From an uncultured Synergistia bacterium (GTDB lineage: Bacteria; Eremiobacterota; SpSt-956; JAKJGF01): a DNA stretch of 10,511 nucleotides. The DNA lies in the NCBI GenBank assembly GCA_937888925.1, contig CALARM010001086.1, positions 1 to 10,511 on the forward strand, written 5' to 3'. Position 1 is the stretch's first letter, and the number at the start of each line of letters is the position of its first letter. Positions 1-7,866 of the stretch are shown here, one piece after another. The position numbers were made by a program, and so were the translations under genes. The notes beneath the pieces were generated by a model. The model ran no database searches and was not told where the DNA came from. It saw nothing but the letters and a program-made list of their open reading frames with translations.

Positions 1-1036
1 CGTCACCTGTATTATTATAATCAAGCAATATTATATGACCTGACTGTTCTCCTCCCAGAATTCCACCATGTTTAATCATTGCTTCCAGAACGTATCTATC
101 TCCAACATTTGTTCGCAACATTTGAATGGATTTTTTCTTCAATGCACGTTCAAAACCAAGATTACTCATAACCGTAGATATGACGAGATTATTTTTAAGC
201 ATTCCTTTATCTTTCAGATAGGAAGCGATAATAAACATCATCCTGTCTCCGTCTATAATACGGCCATTCCTGTCTACCGAAATAACTCTGTCTGCATCCC
301 CATCGAAGGCAAACCCTGTATCTGCCCCTTCAGAAACAACTCTTTCAGAAAGGCTCTCTACACAGGTAGAACCGCATTTATCATTTATATTAACTCCGTC
401 GGGAGAAATATTCATTTCTATTACATCTGCGCCGAGTTCTTTTAATATTGCCGGGGCAATAATAAAAGAAGCTCCATTGGCACAATCAATTACTATTTTC
501 AGACCTTTTAAGAGATTACCGTCATCTAAATTGAAAATATTCTTTTTAACAGAAGAAAGATAAATATGGAGTATACCTTCTTCCAGAACTCTACCAAGGT
601 CTTTTCCTTCAGGAGAAGGTATTTCTTCAATTTTTTCCAGTAAAGCTTCTATTTCATCTTCTTCCCTGTCTTCAAGTTTAAAACCACAGGAACTGAAAAA
701 TTTTATGCCATTATCAGGAAAAGGATTATGAGATGCAGAAATCATTACTCCTCCGGAGGCAGCCGTTCTGGAAGTCAAAAAAGAAACAACAGGTGTTGGC
801 ACTACTCCCAGTTTAACAGCAGATACACCGACTGAACAGAGACCTGACACAATAGCATGTTCAAGCATATCTGACGATATCCTCGTATCCTTCCCTATAA
901 TAAAATAAGGAGAACCGTCTTTTTTCTTTTTCGACAGAATATAACCGCAAACCCTGGCAAGATTAAAAGCCAGAGCAGGAGTTAAATCTTTATTTGCAAT
1001 ACCTCTGACACCATCTGTGCCGAACAATTTACCCAT
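1..1036 (-). CDS. glmM: Phosphoglucosamine mutase GlmM, N-terminal about 345 residues (3' end outside window)
   Basis: GlmM converts glucosamine-6-phosphate to glucosamine-1-phosphate in the cytosol, on the route to UDP-N-acetylglucosamine and peptidoglycan. The translation opens MGKLFGTDGVRG, the classic start of the family. It carries the phosphoserine loop ISASHNP, with the reactive serine at residue 102 as in E. coli GlmM. It also has the metal-binding loop DGDADR (near nt 290-310) and the sugar-binding loop GGEQSGH (near nt 40-60). The reading frame is open to the left edge, so roughly the last 100 residues (the phosphate-binding domain 4) are not in the window. The ATG at 1036 is fixed by AGAGGAG at 1044-1050, seven bases upstream. 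The gene starts 16 bases after the cdaR stop, so co-translation in one operon is likely. In other bacteria GlmM binds CdaA and lowers c-di-AMP synthesis, which fits the gene order. Identification is secure. Confidence 0.96.
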   Translation of the reverse strand, partial: MGKLFGTDGVRGIANKDLTPALAFNLARVCGYILSKKKKDGSPYFIIGKDTRISSDMLEHAIVSGLCSVGVSAVKLGVVPTPVVSFLTSRTAASGGVMISASHNPFPDNGIKFFSSCGFKLEDREEDEIEALLEKIEEIPSPEGKDLGRVLEEGILHIYLSSVKKNIFNLDDGNLLKGLKIVIDCANGASFIIAPAILKELGADVIEMNISPDGVNINDKCGSTCVESLSERVVSEGADTGFAFDGDADRVISVDRNGRIIDGDRMMFIIASYLKDKGMLKNNLVISTVMSNLGFERALKKKSIQMLRTNVGDRYVLEAMIKHGGILGGEQSGHIILLDYNNTGD

Positions 1037-1052
1037 TCAAAAACTCCTCTTT

Positions 1053-2024
1053 TCAATTTGGTTTAGTTACAGGTGTTTTTACGGAATCAACTTTCTTATC
1101 GATTCTAATTACTATCTGAACTGTATTGTTTATAATATTAATTCCTTTTACAGGAACAATCCACACCTTTGCAGCAAAATCGTCTGTCTTTTTATCAATA
1201 TCTACGGGAGAAGTACGTACACTCTGAACTGACCTGCCTTCCTCTGAAGTAATTTCAATTGTAGCAGTGGCATGTCTGAGAGAAATCTCTTTAATTACAT
1301 AACCTTCCGGTAAAGTTCCTGTAATAGATGGTATTATAGGTACAGTTCTATAAATCCTGTCAGGAATAATCTCTATCCGCACTTCAACCTCTGAAGGCTT
1401 GACAGTCAGGCCGGATATAATCTTACCCTGTCTATCAGTAACCAGAGGAGTTTCCATTTTTTTCAGACTTAAATCTGCATTGGAAATATCAGGTTTTACT
1501 ATTACCTTATTGACACCGGCCATAACCTCTTCAGGCCCCTTTACCTTTACACTTTCCGGAAGGATTTTCACATCTTCTCCTGATACAATATATCCGCTTT
1601 TAGGCTTTCCTTCAAATTCCAGATTTATCTCTAAAGTTTTCTCTATTACTTTATCAATTTTTATATCTACTGCCTGTGGTTCTATAGATACTACTTCTAC
1701 CAGGCTCGATGCCTGAACAAGAACCCTGTAAGTACCTGTGGATTTATTACTTAAATCTACAGATGCACGGACACCTCCTGCTTTCATATCAGAAATAATA
1801 TCTTTATTACCTCTCACCTTGACAAATACATCATCCTGCATTTCCACAACAGTTAAATCAGAAGAAAGTCCTTTGACTTCAATAGGAACGACAAAAGAAG
1901 TAACCGCCAGATTTTCCTGAAAAGGCGTATCTTTATAATAAACATAGACCCACAAAAAAATAGCAAAAACAAGTGAGAGGATCTTCAAATTTATATCTTT
2001 TTTTAAAAAATTAGTCATACCCAT
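1053..2024 (-). CDS. cdaR: CdaR, YbbR-domain membrane-anchored regulator of the diadenylate cyclase
   Basis: CdaR proteins are anchored by one N-terminal membrane helix, expose YbbR repeats outside the membrane and modulate CdaA. Here a short basic stretch (NFLKKDINLK) precedes one hydrophobic helix (ILSLVFAIFLWVYVYY). About 280 residues of beta-rich sequence follow, which I read as three YbbR repeats with recurring segments such as ILPESVKVKGPEEVM and VKPSEVEVRIE. The start is uncertain. The frame stays open up to a GTG at 2072, which would add 16 hydrophobic residues. ATG codons lie at 2024 and 2018. None has a clear ribosome binding site. I chose 2024 because family members usually begin just before the basic stretch and membrane helix. 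The gene sits between cdaA and glmM, the standard position. The assignment is by architecture and context, as sequence conservation in this family is low. Confidence 0.9.
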   Translation of the reverse strand: MGMTNFLKKDINLKILSLVFAIFLWVYVYYKDTPFQENLAVTSFVVPIEVKGLSSDLTVVEMQDDVFVKVRGNKDIISDMKAGGVRASVDLSNKSTGTYRVLVQASSLVEVVSIEPQAVDIKIDKVIEKTLEINLEFEGKPKSGYIVSGEDVKILPESVKVKGPEEVMAGVNKVIVKPDISNADLSLKKMETPLVTDRQGKIISGLTVKPSEVEVRIEIIPDRIYRTVPIIPSITGTLPEGYVIKEISLRHATATIEITSEEGRSVQSVRTSPVDIDKKTDDFAAKVWIVPVKGINIINNTVQIVIRIDKKVDSVKTPVTKPN

Positions 2025-2086
2025 ATTATTTATTACAAACAGGATAACATTTTTTACGACGGTCAAATTCACTTTTACCGGAATTG

Positions 2087-2205
2087 GTGAGAGATGAAAG
2101 GTGAAAGAAAAAAATTACCTTTCTTCTGAAAATGTAATTTTCATTCTCCTTTGTGACAATTATTTGCCATGAATGTTTCTATATTTTTCACTTTTCACTT
2201 TTCAC
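2087..2205. repeat. Two heptamer arrays in inverted orientation between cdaA and cdaR
   Basis: Three perfect copies of TTTTCAC stand in tandem at 2185-2205. Facing them at 2087-2107 are three looser copies on the plus strand (GTGAGAG, ATGAAAG, GTGAAAG). Reverse-complemented, the first array is GTGAAAA three times, so the two arrays form an imperfect inverted repeat (16 of 21 positions) about 77 bases apart. This accounts for most of the 140-base gap between the two genes. It resembles the short heptamer tandem repeats scattered in some bacterial genomes. No coding sequence is visible in it. Confidence 0.6.
2111..2141 (-). terminator. Possible weak attenuator hairpin between cdaA and cdaR
   Basis: AAAATTAC at 2111-2118 is the exact inverse of GTAATTTT at 2134-2141, with a 15-base loop. 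In the direction of cdaA transcription the right arm runs into a stretch of T residues. The stem is only eight AT-rich pairs, so at best this is a partial terminator. It may be chance in this AT-rich spacer. Confidence 0.25.
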
Positions 2206-2212
2206 TAAATAC

Positions 2213-3394
2213 TCAATCCTGTTTTATATTTAAAATTTCTCCTGGAATACCCATATTTTTCTGGTATTCATCGTCATTTACTAAATTATCTGTCTCTTTC
2301 GGTTCTTCCTGCGGTTCCTCCAGATGTGGTAAAGGAACAGTAATAAACTCTTCGCTGTAATCTCTTTCTTCTGCTACCATGGTATCTTCTATATGCTCGG
2401 CTTCTACAAATTCCTCAACTATTTCAATTTTATCAATATTATCCACAACAGTAGCAGCTGTATCCTCTTCATATATTTTCATATCTTTTTCTTCTTTTCC
2501 GGGGATGAACTTACCTTTCAGAAGAGAAGTCCTTGCTATTTTAGCTTTCAAATCCTTTATAGTTTCTGTTTCTACAGTAAACTTCTTTATTACAGGGAAG
2601 AAAAGGAATCTTTTTTCAATTCTTTTCTTTGGATTACAGAGTGCACGAAGGTGATGTGACAGAGCCTTCATGCTCATATTATATTTGAGACGACCATTTG
2701 TACAGACCGATACGCTTCCTGTTTCTTCCGATACTACTATGGCAATGGCATCAGTATGTTCCGTAATGCCAATAGCTGCCCTGTGTCTTGTACCAAGATC
2801 TTTGTCTATTTCTGCATTTTCCGTCAGGGGAAGATAACATGCCGCAGAATATATCCTGTTCTCTTTTATGATAACAGCTCCGTCATGGAGAGGAGAGTTA
2901 TGGAAAAAAATAGTTTGAATCAATCTTGAACTGATAGAGGCATTCAACTGGGTGCCTGTTTCCATAAATTCCTCAAGGCCTATGTCTCTTTCTATTACAA
3001 CAATAGCCCCTACTTTCTTTCTGGACATATGAAAACATGCATCTACAATCTCATCTACCATACATGAAATCTCTTCTTCCCCGCTGGTTAACATGCCTAA
3101 AATTCCGCCTTTACCTATCTGTCCCAGAGCTCTTCTCAACTCGGGTTGAAATACTATAGGAATTGCAACGAATATCATGACTATAACCTTATCTAACATC
3201 CAGTAAAGGGTTCTCATAACAAAGAGATTGCACATCCAGAGAGAAACAAGAAGGACTCCTACCCCCTGAAGGATCTGTATTGCCCTGGTACCTCTTATAA
3301 GTAATAAGAGTTGATATATAAAAAAGGCAATTATAAATATTTCCAGTATATCTTTATAGGTAATCCTGGGAAAAGGAATTTCCAAGAAATTCAC
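2213..3394 (-). CDS. cdaA: Diadenylate cyclase CdaA (DisA_N/DAC domain) with long acidic C-terminal tail
   Basis: CdaA condenses two ATP molecules into the second messenger c-di-AMP at the inner face of the membrane. Three hydrophobic helices occupy residues about 18-33, 40-58 and 68-82. The DAC domain follows at about 95-255, with the catalytic motif DGA at 171-173 (in LHDGAVII) and the ATP-binding motif GTRHRAA at 201-207, so the enzyme should be active. The usual family length is about 270-280 residues. This one has 393, because an acidic, low-complexity tail of roughly 110 residues follows the domain. The GTG start at 3394 fits the beginning of the first helix and has GGAAG just upstream. 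A near-consensus promoter lies 38 bases upstream, so cdaA appears to begin its own operon with cdaR and glmM, apart from the accessory genes before it. Confidence 0.96.
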   Translation of the reverse strand: MNFLEIPFPRITYKDILEIFIIAFFIYQLLLLIRGTRAIQILQGVGVLLVSLWMCNLFVMRTLYWMLDKVIVMIFVAIPIVFQPELRRALGQIGKGGILGMLTSGEEEISCMVDEIVDACFHMSRKKVGAIVVIERDIGLEEFMETGTQLNASISSRLIQTIFFHNSPLHDGAVIIKENRIYSAACYLPLTENAEIDKDLGTRHRAAIGITEHTDAIAIVVSEETGSVSVCTNGRLKYNMSMKALSHHLRALCNPKKRIEKRFLFFPVIKKFTVETETIKDLKAKIARTSLLKGKFIPGKEEKDMKIYEEDTAATVVDNIDKIEIVEEFVEAEHIEDTMVAEERDYSEEFITVPLPHLEEPQEEPKETDNLVNDDEYQKNMGIPGEILNIKQD

Positions 3395-3431
3395 TCACTT
3401 CCGTAAAATACAATTTAGTCCTACCAATTTT

Positions 3432-3460
3432 ATTATATTCTCTAATGTTTATATAGTCAA
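3432..3460 (-). promoter_or_regulatory. Sigma70-like promoter of the cdaA-cdaR-glmM operon
   Basis: On the minus strand, TTGACT (3455-3460) is followed after exactly 17 bases by a perfect TATAAT (3432-3437). This gives a start of transcription near 3425 and a leader of about 30 bases before the cdaA GTG. It is the best promoter match in the window. Confidence 0.82.
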
Positions 3461-3480
3461 TTCCTGATTGCAATTTTTAT

Positions 3481-3520
3481 ACCAGGATTTACAGGATTTT
3501 GAAGATGATGGGATTATAAA
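3481..3520 (-). repeat. AATCC-type short repeat upstream of the cdaA promoter
   Basis: Read on the minus strand this begins TTTATAATCC and holds three spaced ATCC units (ATCCC, ATCCTG, ATCCTGG), ending about 20 bases before the cdaA -35 box. The same ten-base start and the same three-unit pattern recur at 10371-10408 ahead of the tRNA-Leu promoter, in the same orientation relative to transcription. It is non-coding. Its function is unknown. Confidence 0.5.
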
Positions 3521-3549
3521 AGTCATTTTCACAGCATATAAATCAGTTT

Positions 3550-5610
3550 TTATGTAATATTAATTTGTTTTTTTCCTGCAAAAATAATATAATGGCCATT
3601 TTCCTTTTTCACACTGACAGGAGGAAGATTATTTAAATCTATTTCCTGAAAAAATAACACATAAAAATGAGCTTTAATATAATGTAATATATCCATGGCC
3701 TTTCCACTTTTATGAAAAGAACAGTATTTATCTCTAAAATTCATTAACATGTAATTACATTTAGGACAATCTTTATTTACTTCACATGCAGAACAATCAG
3801 CTCTTTCATCCAGATTTATTAAATAAAAGGGACAGAGATTACCGCAGACACTTGATAATATCTTTTCTTTTGCAGGACATGGGGCACGAAGGAGGCTACA
3901 GGCACTATAAGGAAGGCACCAGTGATTGTGAGAACTTTCTATTAACCGGTCGAATAATAATTCAGGTTTAACAAACTCTATACAGGATTTACCGGGAAGA
4001 AAATCGGATGTCTCATTATCAGGAAATTTAATTATATGTTCTGGCAACATATTTTTATACATAAAATTATCTATTTTATAATAACCATTTTCTTCTTCCA
4101 GCAGGTAAGATTTATAAAAATAGTTACACAACCGGGCCAGATTAACCTTTTTATTTCTATTTAATATTATAAATACAGTTCCTGAAGGGCAGGAAATCTC
4201 TTCTTTAAATTCAATATCTCCGATTAAATCAATAATTGCCGAAGGAATATCAAAATTAATATATCTTTTTACCATAGTGGTTAAACATAAAAGAACTCTG
4301 ACCAGTGTTCCTGTTATATAGGAATTAATATTATATGAACCTGGTACCATGGGAATGGCTCTTGCATCATAAGAATGCCTGGTAAGAAGGAAGATATCTA
4401 TGTCATTCTGGACCCGTTTAATGTCGAACTTTTCATGTTCTGTTGAGAGTTCTGTTCCGTCGAATATGTTCAGTATATTATGATAATAGCCCTTTACAGG
4501 AAGGGTTTTTATAAAATCCAGTAACTTCTGTCCCTTTTCCGGAGTATCTCCCGGAAGGCCCAGTATGGCACTTACACTTGAATTAATGTTATGAGACGAT
4601 GCAAGCTCAACTGCTTCCTTTACTTTTTCCCCGTGAGAAGATGCTTTAAAAGGATCTGTCTTTTTAATATTTATGAGTATTTCAGGATCTATTGCTTCCA
4701 ATCCGAAATTAATCATTCTTATTCCACCATCAAAAGCAATCTCATAAAAATCTTTATCTTTAATAGTATCTGCTCTTGTATCTATCCAGAAAGTGACATT
4801 TTCAGGGCGAAACTCTGACAGTGATTTTAATATCCTTTTACATCGCTTCATATCGGAAGTGAAATTATTATCACGGAAACTTATTCTTACTGTCTCACCT
4901 GTTCTTTTATAATAATTACATATAAATAACAATTCTTCCATAACCTGATCTTCCGGGAAATAACGGACAGTATGACGTCCTAAAAAAGCAAAATTACAGT
5001 ATGTGCACTGATAATTACAACCCCGGCTCGTAGCCACTCCGATAAGAGGAATTTCAGATACAGGAATAGTACCTTTTATATATGGTGATGGTATTCCTTC
5101 CAGTTCATTATGACGTGATTTTTTATATATCTTCCTCAGACCTGTATAATAATAATCTTTATCGTCACGAAGTACCAGCCCATGAATATTCTTTAATTCG
5201 GAACGCTTAAAACCTTTATCATATATTTCTCTAAACGTTTCTTCTCCTTCACTTATAACACATACGTCTATAGCATTACAGTCATTTAAAATTCGAGTGG
5301 CTGACGCGGTTGCAGAAGGGCCGCCGCATAAAATCTGCAGATCAGGTCTGAAGGTTTTTATGAGAGAGGCAATATGCCGGACTGCGGTGTAATTTGTATT
5401 ATAAACAGTAAAACCGACTCCATACCGTACTTTGTCACATATATCCTTTGCCGTATCGATCCAGGTTACATTATTATCACAGAGATAAGTATCTGTTTCG
5501 CCTGAAGTATAATTTCCGAAAGCCTGAATATAACCTGCTCCGAGATGATAGGCACAACCTGTATAGAGTCCCATGTTTATTCCGGGATAGACAAATAAAA
5601 AATCAATCAT
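3550..5610 (-). CDS. B12-binding-type radical SAM enzyme with cysteine-rich, SPASM-like C-terminal region
   Basis: Residues 1-135 look like the cobalamin-binding Rossmann fold seen in class B radical SAM enzymes (LCGGPSATAS near 94-103, CVISEGEETFREI near 117-129). The cobalamin-ligating DxHxxG motif is not seen, as is common in this class. The radical SAM core follows at about 185-420, with the iron-sulfur motif CNYQCTYC (C198, C202, C205), GLEA at 303-306 and LGLPGDT at 350-356. The C-terminal part holds ten cysteines between 565 and 630. Of these, C606, C609, C615, C618 and C630 follow CX2CX5CX2C-gap-C, close to the SPASM signature that holds auxiliary [4Fe-4S] clusters in peptide-modifying enzymes. 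The substrate is unknown. The ATG at 5610 lacks a Shine-Dalgarno sequence, and the gene looks more AT-rich than its neighbours. It lies 89 bases after the 712-residue gene on the same strand, with no terminator visible between. The family is certain, the peptide role is inference. Confidence 0.9.
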   Translation of the reverse strand: MIDFLFVYPGINMGLYTGCAYHLGAGYIQAFGNYTSGETDTYLCDNNVTWIDTAKDICDKVRYGVGFTVYNTNYTAVRHIASLIKTFRPDLQILCGGPSATASATRILNDCNAIDVCVISEGEETFREIYDKGFKRSELKNIHGLVLRDDKDYYYTGLRKIYKKSRHNELEGIPSPYIKGTIPVSEIPLIGVATSRGCNYQCTYCNFAFLGRHTVRYFPEDQVMEELLFICNYYKRTGETVRISFRDNNFTSDMKRCKRILKSLSEFRPENVTFWIDTRADTIKDKDFYEIAFDGGIRMINFGLEAIDPEILINIKKTDPFKASSHGEKVKEAVELASSHNINSSVSAILGLPGDTPEKGQKLLDFIKTLPVKGYYHNILNIFDGTELSTEHEKFDIKRVQNDIDIFLLTRHSYDARAIPMVPGSYNINSYITGTLVRVLLCLTTMVKRYINFDIPSAIIDLIGDIEFKEEISCPSGTVFIILNRNKKVNLARLCNYFYKSYLLEEENGYYKIDNFMYKNMLPEHIIKFPDNETSDFLPGKSCIEFVKPELLFDRLIESSHNHWCLPYSACSLLRAPCPAKEKILSSVCGNLCPFYLINLDERADCSACEVNKDCPKCNYMLMNFRDKYCSFHKSGKAMDILHYIKAHFYVLFFQEIDLNNLPPVSVKKENGHYIIFAGKKQINIT

Positions 5611-5699
5611 ATAAATTATTTAGATAAACTACTTCTACCTAATTTTCATCTAAAGCCTTATTCTACGCCGTTAAAAAAGAAAATTCCTATACCCTTAAA

Positions 5700-7838
5700 T
5701 TAACTTTTATAATAATTCTGAAGAATCTGTTCCGTAGCGGGATGTTTCGGCAGTTCTCCCAGTTTATCTTTTATATAATTCCTGGCAAAAAGGCCGGTAA
5801 ATTTTGACCCTACAGCAAATCCTATGGCAGCACTTCCAACTGCTCCTGAAATTACTCCTGTCACAGCACCGACAGTTCCTCCTATTACTTTTGCCGCTGT
5901 TTCACTGGATGTAACATTTTTTACAAGTTCATAAACTTTGCCGGGAGTAATACTTATGAATCCCTCCATTTTAACAAATTCCTTTACTGCATCTCTGTGG
6001 TATTTGTCTGAAAGCTCTTTATTGAACTGCTCAAGTGTATTGGTTCCTGCTTTAGTTCCCACTTTTGCACCTACTACAAGTCCTATGGGGATACATCCCA
6101 CAGCACCTGCTATGCCTCCCAGTATTTTCCCTGCAATTCTGCTGCTTTGAATCAGACATTCTTTAATAATCTTTCCGAAATTCGAACTTTCTACGGATTC
6201 AGGAGGTTTAATAGTTACATCAGGTAAATTATTATCTTTATAATCAGGAGGTGGAGGGCCCAGTTCCCTGTTACATTTTACTTCAGAACCATCTTCCGGT
6301 ACATCAGGAACAGGATCAAACCTTTCTTCCGCTTCGCCGTTACAGCTTAAGATACGCATAAATGCCATCTTACCGCCCTCAAGAAGGCCAAATTTTTCTA
6401 TAGCTTCCCTTCCGTATTGAGAACAGGAAGGAGTATGCTTGCATGCTCCTCCAACTCCTCCAAGATAGGGTGATACATATTCTTTATAGTTCTGAATAAC
6501 TGCTTTACCTAATTTTTGTGTTACACTTAATTTTTCTACCGGACCTTCTGAAGACAGGTCTTTTGCAAAAGAAGTTGCTACATCCTTTGACTGAAAGATA
6601 TAATCAATTAATTTCATCCATGACGTATCCCTGGCAAAGGCCAGTTCTTCGTAAGAATCATGTATCTCTTTTTTAGGTTTTTTCCAGGGCAAAAATATAT
6701 TAAAACCTGTTCCGTTCTTAAGAAGTTTTTTACGTTCCCCTATATGATGTGCTATGACTGCATCAGAAAGTTTTTCCTTCAGTTCCTTTGCTCTTTCCTT
6801 TACGGATTCGGAAGAGATATTTTTATTGTTAATAATATTATCCAGAAATCCTCTTTCATCTCTGAAATTAAAAGCCAGTTTCATAGTGTCTCCAGGTTCC
6901 ATAGAAGAGGTTTTTAACATTTCAGGATAGATTACTTCCGGAGGAATTTTCTCATTAATAATGGCATCAACCAGTTTTCTTGTGGCATCTCCCGCATCTT
7001 TCAACTTTTCCAGATCTATTGCCGTCTGAATACCATAGGGAACAGATGCTTTATGGGCTTTCACAACCAGTTCTCCCACTTCTTTTACCGTTATAGTTTT
7101 TGCTTTATCCTTTAACCCCCAGAGAAGTAAATCATAGGGATAATCAACTGAATAGACATTTTCCTGAGAAGCCGTCATTACCTGTGCATAATCTTTAATT
7201 TCATAGGCCACTTCCATCTGTTCCATAGAACAACTGTCGAAAGAGAGAATATCGACTTTTTTTCCCGTCTCTTTTCCGGTTTTTTCCAGTGCTTCACCGA
7301 GTTCTTTTGCAGAAAGAGGAACTGTATCTGTTTTAGCAAAACCTGCGCCATGTTTTTTTACAATAACCATATAGTGTTTTGCAGGGAAATTCTTTATACC
7401 CCAGGAAAGAAAATCAGAAAGGGTTTCACTGTTAAGATGAACCTTTTCGCCAAGCTCTCCTACGACAGGAGAATTTATTTTCTCAGGATTACTATCTTTA
7501 GTTATATAATAACGCCTTGTATTGGCCTTCTCCATAGCAGGAGCAAATCTTTCTTTAATGGTAGGTTCCAGAGTGGTCTGAACAACAACATTTACATTGT
7601 CATCAGAACCAAGATGTTCCATCTTGTTTAAATTGAAATTACTGGAATAAGCAAGTCCGTCTCTACCTTCCTGATATACAAGAACTGTCCAGTCTTTTTC
7701 TTCGGAAATTTCTCCACCTGATGAAAAAATATCTTTCGGTTCTATAACCCTGACATCAGGAGTGGTCATAAAACTTCCGGCAAAATTTCCTATTCTGGTA
7801 TAGGTTTCTAAAGCTTTTAATTTTCCCTGTAATACCAT
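5700..7838 (-). CDS. Clostripain-like (C11) cysteine peptidase fused to a YidD-like domain and two glycine-zipper segments
   Basis: Residues about 48-415 form a C11 peptidase. Family landmarks are DWTVLVYQEGRDG (49-61), the catalytic histidine in KKHGAGF (H163), the catalytic cysteine in FDSCSMEQMEV (C203, with D201 two residues before, a position tied to Arg/Lys preference in studied C11 enzymes) and the closing TGFNIFLPW...TSWMKLIDYI. Residues about 444-512 match YidD, the small membrane protein insertion factor: SPYLG, then ACKHTPSCSQYGREAIEKFG, then RILSCN and FDPVPD. A proline-rich linker leads to two Gly/Ala-rich hydrophobic segments (about 568-598 and 649-680) that resemble each other and look like glycine zippers. 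There is no obvious signal peptide, although clostripains are usually secreted. The ATG at 7838 has GGAG at 7847-7850, eight bases upstream. It follows the small peptide gene and a leader hairpin. Domain calls are firm. The substrate is unknown, the neighbouring peptide being one candidate. Confidence 0.9.
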   Translation of the reverse strand: MVLQGKLKALETYTRIGNFAGSFMTTPDVRVIEPKDIFSSGGEISEEKDWTVLVYQEGRDGLAYSSNFNLNKMEHLGSDDNVNVVVQTTLEPTIKERFAPAMEKANTRRYYITKDSNPEKINSPVVGELGEKVHLNSETLSDFLSWGIKNFPAKHYMVIVKKHGAGFAKTDTVPLSAKELGEALEKTGKETGKKVDILSFDSCSMEQMEVAYEIKDYAQVMTASQENVYSVDYPYDLLLWGLKDKAKTITVKEVGELVVKAHKASVPYGIQTAIDLEKLKDAGDATRKLVDAIINEKIPPEVIYPEMLKTSSMEPGDTMKLAFNFRDERGFLDNIINNKNISSESVKERAKELKEKLSDAVIAHHIGERKKLLKNGTGFNIFLPWKKPKKEIHDSYEELAFARDTSWMKLIDYIFQSKDVATSFAKDLSSEGPVEKLSVTQKLGKAVIQNYKEYVSPYLGGVGGACKHTPSCSQYGREAIEKFGLLEGGKMAFMRILSCNGEAEERFDPVPDVPEDGSEVKCNRELGPPPPDYKDNNLPDVTIKPPESVESSNFGKIIKECLIQSSRIAGKILGGIAGAVGCIPIGLVVGAKVGTKAGTNTLEQFNKELSDKYHRDAVKEFVKMEGFISITPGKVYELVKNVTSSETAAKVIGGTVGAVTGVISGAVGSAAIGFAVGSKFTGLFARNYIKDKLGELPKHPATEQILQNYYKS
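6303..6509 (-). other. YidD-like domain inside the C11 peptidase gene
   Basis: This stretch encodes residues about 444-512 of the 712-residue protein. It keeps the order of YidD landmarks: a helix ending in Y-x-x-x-x-SP-LG, the cysteine pair in ACKHTPSCSQYG (C466 and C472), EAIEKFG, a third cysteine in LSCN (C499) and DPVPD. YidD is normally a free protein of about 70-90 residues encoded between rnpA and yidC, where it assists insertion of membrane proteins. Being embedded in a protease is unusual. The loop after SPYLG is a few residues longer than in E. coli YidD. Confidence 0.85.
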
Positions 7839-7866
7839 TAGATTTACTCCGTTCTTTATAGAGATG

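Noticed and set aside
68..445. Open frame on the plus strand at the left edge
   Set aside because: It lies antisense to glmM, whose translation carries all the family motifs. The plus-strand product looks like nothing known.
1399..1716. Open frame on the plus strand inside cdaR
   Set aside because: It is a shadow of cdaR, with Ser/Thr/Ile-rich composition typical of antisense frames and no ribosome binding site.
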